Assembly: GCA_023379355.1 (NCBI GenBank)
Contig: JAMCUD010000110.1
Span: forward strand, 1-64,000
Direction of reading: 5' to 3'
Source: Thermoplasmatota archaeon
GTDB taxonomy: Archaea > Thermoplasmatota > Thermoplasmata > Thermoplasmatales > Thermoplasmataceae
DNA: 64,000 bases
Shown here in pieces: positions 61,302 to 64,000 of this stretch (its first letter is position 1; each line of letters starts with the position of its first letter). Made by a program: the position numbers and the translations under genes. The notes beneath the pieces were generated by a model. The model was not told where the DNA came from. It made no database searches and saw only the letters and a program-made list of their open reading frames with translations.

Positions 61302-61769
61302 TTACCAGCCATCCCCTGGATCAAAGGTCGCGTAGTCGTCCCCGTTTTCATCCATGTTAATGTATTGTACCTTGGAAAGATCGTAATTCTTACGCAATGG
61401 GTGACCCACCCATGACTCCGGTAAAAACAGTCTCTTCAGGTTCGGGTGTCCCTCAAAGACAATACCCATCATGTCGTATTGCTCCCTTTCGTCCCAGTCA
61501 GCACTTCTGAATAGTGATGTTACGCTAGGAACCCTCTCGTCATCCGTCTCAGTTTTCACTATAACATATTCATTCTTCTGGATGTTGTGGAGATGATAGA
61601 CCACCTCTAGCCTGGATTTTCTGTCAACGCCGGTAATCAGGGATAAATGCGTGAATCCCTGAGATTTAAGATCTGACAGCAGTGAAACCAGATTCTCCTT
61701 GGCCACCTTCAGTGTTTTTCTTCCATCCTTCCCTACGGTCTCCTCCAAGATTTCCACCACCACTTTCAC
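61302..61769 (-). CDS. nuoC: Complex I subunit C
   Basis: Hydrophilic connecting subunit of 155 residues. The family core is near the end: [37 protein letters not shown], in which the motif of acidic residues, glycine and the HPLRKDY-type ending is unmistakable. GTG 61769 overlaps the nuoB stop (GTGA) within an AGGTGA site. A nearby GTG at 61763 is also usable. Confidence 0.92.
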   Translation of the reverse strand: MKVVVEILEETVGKDGRKTLKVAKENLVSLLSDLKSQGFTHLSLITGVDRKSRLEVVYHLHNIQKNEYVIVKTETDDERVPSVTSLFRSADWDEREQYDMMGIVFEGHPNLKRLFLPESWVGHPLRKNYDLSKVQYINMDENGDDYATFDPGDGW

Positions 61770-62230
61770 CTTTCAGTCTCATTCCTAATTTTCTTCTGCA
61801 GAAGCATTATCCCGTAAGTAAGCGCTTCTGGTGTTGGAGGACAACCCGGAACATAAACGTCTACTGGCACAACCCTGTCAACTCCGAGAACTACAGAATA
61901 TCCCTGGTTATACGGTCCTCCCTGAATCACACAGACCCCCATTGCAATAACATACTTTGGATATGGCATCTCCTCGTACAGTCTCCTGACTCTTGGGGCC
62001 ATCTTTTTTGTCACGGTTCCCGCAACAATCATCAAATCCGACTGTCTTGGAGAATTTCTGAATACTTCGCTTCCAAATCTTGCAATATCCAAGTCAGAGG
62101 CCTGAATAGCCATCATTTCAATTGCACAGCACGCTAAGCCGAAGGTCAAGGGCCACAGGGAATTGCTCCTGCCCCATTCCAGGGCTTTATCCAGTGTTGT
62201 TGTTAGAACCCCACCATCTCCAGTCTTCAT
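61766..62230 (-). CDS. nuoB: Complex I subunit B (4Fe-4S cluster N2)
   Basis: Holds the last iron-sulfur cluster, which passes electrons to quinone. The 154 residues have the tandem cysteines in [12 protein letters not shown] near residue 32, and further cysteines in [17 protein letters not shown] and [11 protein letters not shown], the full N2 ligand set. ATG 62230 overlaps the nuoA stop (ATGA). Confidence 0.95.
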   Translation of the reverse strand: MKTGDGGVLTTTLDKALEWGRSNSLWPLTFGLACCAIEMMAIQASDLDIARFGSEVFRNSPRQSDLMIVAGTVTKKMAPRVRRLYEEMPYPKYVIAMGVCVIQGGPYNQGYSVVLGVDRVVPVDVYVPGCPPTPEALTYGIMLLQKKIRNETER

Positions 62231-62664
62231 TTAAGCCACCTCATGTAACCTTCCTTAAACGCATATGCAACAATGAAAAGAGGCATCAGAAGGAACGCAA
62301 TTGTTTCCAGGAAAGGTATTATCCCTAGTTTCATAAAGTCAAATGCCCAGGGAAACAGGAGAACCATATCAACGTCGAAAACAATGAAGAGAAGTATGAC
62401 CACGTAATACTGAACATTGATATGCGCCCGGAAATCCCCCTTGGCTACTTCTCCGCTTTCATATGGCTCAAGGTAGTGACCCTCTTTAACCGGAGGGCCA
62501 AGCTCGAAGGCGGCGTTTTCTATTATGACATCTGGCTTAAGTGAGATTTTCTGAGTTTTCTTGAATCTGTTTGCGCCGATCGTCGGCAGCACAAAGTAAA
62601 TCCCTATCAATCCTAACATAACCAGGACAAGGACAATAAGCAGAGGGATGTATCCATCCAACAT
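62227..62664 (-). CDS. nuoA: Complex I subunit A
   Basis: Three-helix membrane subunit and operon head, 145 residues. The loop between helices 1 and 2 is typical ([11 protein letters not shown]...YESGE), followed by [31 protein letters not shown] with the conserved acidic residues. ATG 62664 is preferred to TTG 62667 because a TATA box (62685-62693) lies about 25 nt upstream and no leader is expected. Confidence 0.93.
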   Translation of the reverse strand: MLDGYIPLLIVLVLVMLGLIGIYFVLPTIGANRFKKTQKISLKPDVIIENAAFELGPPVKEGHYLEPYESGEVAKGDFRAHINVQYYVVILLFIVFDVDMVLLFPWAFDFMKLGIIPFLETIAFLLMPLFIVAYAFKEGYMRWLK

Positions 62665-62684
62665 CAACCCTTAATCGCACGAAT

Positions 62685-62693
62685 CTATTTAAG
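62685..62693 (-). promoter_or_regulatory. TATA box of the complex I operon
   Basis: On the minus strand the sequence reads CTTAAATAG, centred about 25 nt before nuoA ATG 62664. It is the only promoter-like site I see before the operon, and the following genes overlap or abut, so it probably drives all of nuoA to the two small genes at 52.5-53.1 kb. Confidence 0.6.
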
Positions 62694-62748
62694 AATTATA
62701 GGACTGCTTAAAATTGTGCATTTAAAATAACCCTGAAAAAAGAGTCAG

Positions 62749-64000
62749 CTATAATTCCTTTTCCATTTTCTTTCTATATATGTCAATGGCATCCCTGGGA
62801 CTGAAAATCTTGGAGGTCACTGTTCTTATCCTTGGTATCAGGTTTTTCTCGGACACGTCACCTGTCATTATGAGGTCTTCTATTATCCTCTTCAGTTCAT
62901 CCCATTTTAGTCTTCTGCCTTCAATCAGTTTACGTATCTCATTTGTGGAAAGGTTTTTTTCAAAATATGCTGATATTGCGATCTCCAGAGTTTCTCTATC
63001 TTTTACATTTTCCCTGAGTTCCGACAGAAGCTGGGAAACCCCCCCAGGGTTGAACATCTCTGTTCCATTCTTTGAGGCTGCATGAGGCATATGCAAAAGG
63101 GCAAATACAGCAAGTGAAGAGTTTCCTATACTATCTGCGATTGAGACAAAATAAGATAGGTAGCCTCTTCTGATTATGGTGTCTGCATCCTGCGCAGAAA
63201 TACCATAATCCGAAACCAGCTTTTCTGCGTTCTCTTTCACACTTAATGGGACGATTCTTGATGCTTCATCCAGAATCCTGGAGACAACGATGATTGGTAT
63301 ATCAGTTTCAGGATACATTCTAGAACCTCCAGGCAGCGGCCTGAGAAACGATGTGGTGCCGTCAGAATTCATATATCGGGTCTCAGAGAGTTCCATCCTT
63401 GAAATTTTCCTTATCCTTTCACTCATTTCATTCTCGATCAACTGAATTTTACCAATGGGAGAAGTAACAATGACGAAGGCATCACCATTACGGCAGCCAA
63501 GTTTGTCCTTTATGAAGTCAATCTCTCTGCTGATCCCAAATGCAGGCAGTTCATCGGAATGCATCAGACCTCCACCGCCAAAAGCCTTAACAACATCGGA
63601 AAGTTCCTTGCCCAAACGGTTTTCTCCATTTTTCAATAGCCCCGAATAGCCGGCCAGTTTTCCAATGAATACTGTCATCCCATGGGAAATAGACTTCTTC
63701 AATATACCCGATGAAGTGTCCTTGAATATCGAACCGGAGTTTATGAGGGAAACCTCGTAGTTCGCAATATTCCTTAGCTTAAGCGAAAGTCTCTCAAGGC
63801 ATCTTTGACGTTCCATTTCATATCTTATGGAATCCTCTATTTCGGATAGTTTCTGTACGCCCTTAATCTCAACCCTGCCAAATCCCATGGAGAAATTTAC
63901 ATCCTGCCGGATCTCATCTGCTCCCTTCCTAACCCAACCAGACGAGATCAGCGGTTCAGCAATTAGTTCAGCAACCTCTCTGGCGTGCTCCGGGGATCTA
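62749..64000 (-). CDS. gatE: Glutamyl-tRNA(Gln) amidotransferase subunit E (5' end cut by window)
   Basis: Archaeal GatE works with GatD to turn Glu-tRNA(Gln) into Gln-tRNA(Gln). The frame is open through the right edge; about 417 codons are present of a protein near 620. Visible features: IRQDVNFS...GRVEIKGVQ at about 63835-63920 (the GatB/GatE kinase-like core), HSDELPAFGI in the AspRS-like insertion, LPGGSRMYPETDIP which is diagnostic, and the helical YqeY-like tail ending in a Lys/Glu-rich stretch. An ATG at 63888 is internal, not the start. It reads the same way as the complex I operon but lies upstream of that operon's own promoter. Confidence 0.92.
   Translation of the reverse strand, partial: RSPEHAREVAELIAEPLISSGWVRKGADEIRQDVNFSMGFGRVEIKGVQKLSEIEDSIRYEMERQRCLERLSLKLRNIANYEVSLINSGSIFKDTSSGILKKSISHGMTVFIGKLAGYSGLLKNGENRLGKELSDVVKAFGGGGLMHSDELPAFGISREIDFIKDKLGCRNGDAFVIVTSPIGKIQLIENEMSERIRKISRMELSETRYMNSDGTTSFLRPLPGGSRMYPETDIPIIVVSRILDEASRIVPLSVKENAEKLVSDYGISAQDADTIIRRGYLSYFVSIADSIGNSSLAVFALLHMPHAASKNGTEMFNPGGVSQLLSELRENVKDRETLEIAISAYFEKNLSTNEIRKLIEGRRLKWDELKRIIEDLIMTGDVSEKNLIPRIRTVTSKIFSPRDAIDIYRKKMEKEL

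Noticed and set aside
1..64000. CRISPR array, rRNA operon or replication origin
   Set aside because: Reading through the gaps showed no regularly spaced direct repeats, no rRNA sequence and no cluster of origin-type repeats beside a Cdc6/Orc gene.

Overview
The window is archaeal and reads like an aerobic, acid-adapted member of the Thermoplasmatales (Ferroplasma/Cuniculiplasma/Thermoplasma-like). The archaeal markers are TFB, PCNA, the GatE subunit of the archaeal amidotransferase, the separate GuaA amidotransferase subunit, the PTPS-like QueD with QueC for archaeosine, and TATA boxes about 25 nt upstream of leaderless start codons. The order is inferred from a complex I that lacks NuoEFG, the many MFS/APC permeases, a Tat system and several lineage-type membrane proteins. 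I cannot name the species.

Layout. 1-3.5 kb: molybdopterin genes (end of one moeA, a second moeA, a ThiF/MoeB-like E1 enzyme and a HAD phosphatase). 3.5-19.3 kb: metabolic genes. These include a zinc reductase resembling acryloyl-CoA reductase, a large membrane iron-sulfur protein, Nudix, a sugar kinase, pyrophosphatase, MFS, hydrolases, nitrilase, CoaBC, a thioesterase, a TrmB-type regulator, endonuclease IV and DUF1015. 19.4-25.5 kb: an accessory region. It opens with an intact tRNA-Thr, and decayed copies of tRNA 3' ends lie 4.6 kb and more downstream. It carries an MBL/TrmB/MFS module with a near-ideal operator, a cysteine-rich PadR operon, and an RHH/PIN toxin-antitoxin pair. 25.5-37 kb: DUF998, GNAT, APC permease, TFB, GuaA subunit, a 32-residue zinc protein, ThrB with a cystathionine synthase, OsmC, MFS and a nuclease-helicase fusion. 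37-52.4 kb: tRNA-Gly, glutamate dehydrogenase, the methionine-salvage genes mtnBDC, PCNA, tRNA-Arg, queDC, malate dehydrogenase, a DUF835/GvpD-like pair, hemB, peroxiredoxin, tatAC and a crotonase. 52.5-62.7 kb: one leftward complex I operon (nuoABCDHIJJ'KLMN) with two small downstream genes. 62.7-64 kb: most of gatE, cut by the window edge.

How the genes fit together. Complex I has only membrane and connecting modules, so it probably takes electrons from ferredoxin or another carrier rather than NADH. Operon heads mostly show a TATA box about 25 nt before the start and no leader. Internal genes use GGTGA-type ribosome sites and often overlap the preceding stop by 1-4 nt.

The oddities most worth a second look are an in-frame TAG inside nuoD, a nuoM whose first membrane helix has no AUG/GUG/UUG start, the tRNA-derived scars around 24-25.3 kb, the PD-(D/E)XK-DUF2075 fusion protein, and the cysteine-rich PadR operon. 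No CRISPR array, rRNA gene, complete insertion sequence or recognisable integrase was seen.
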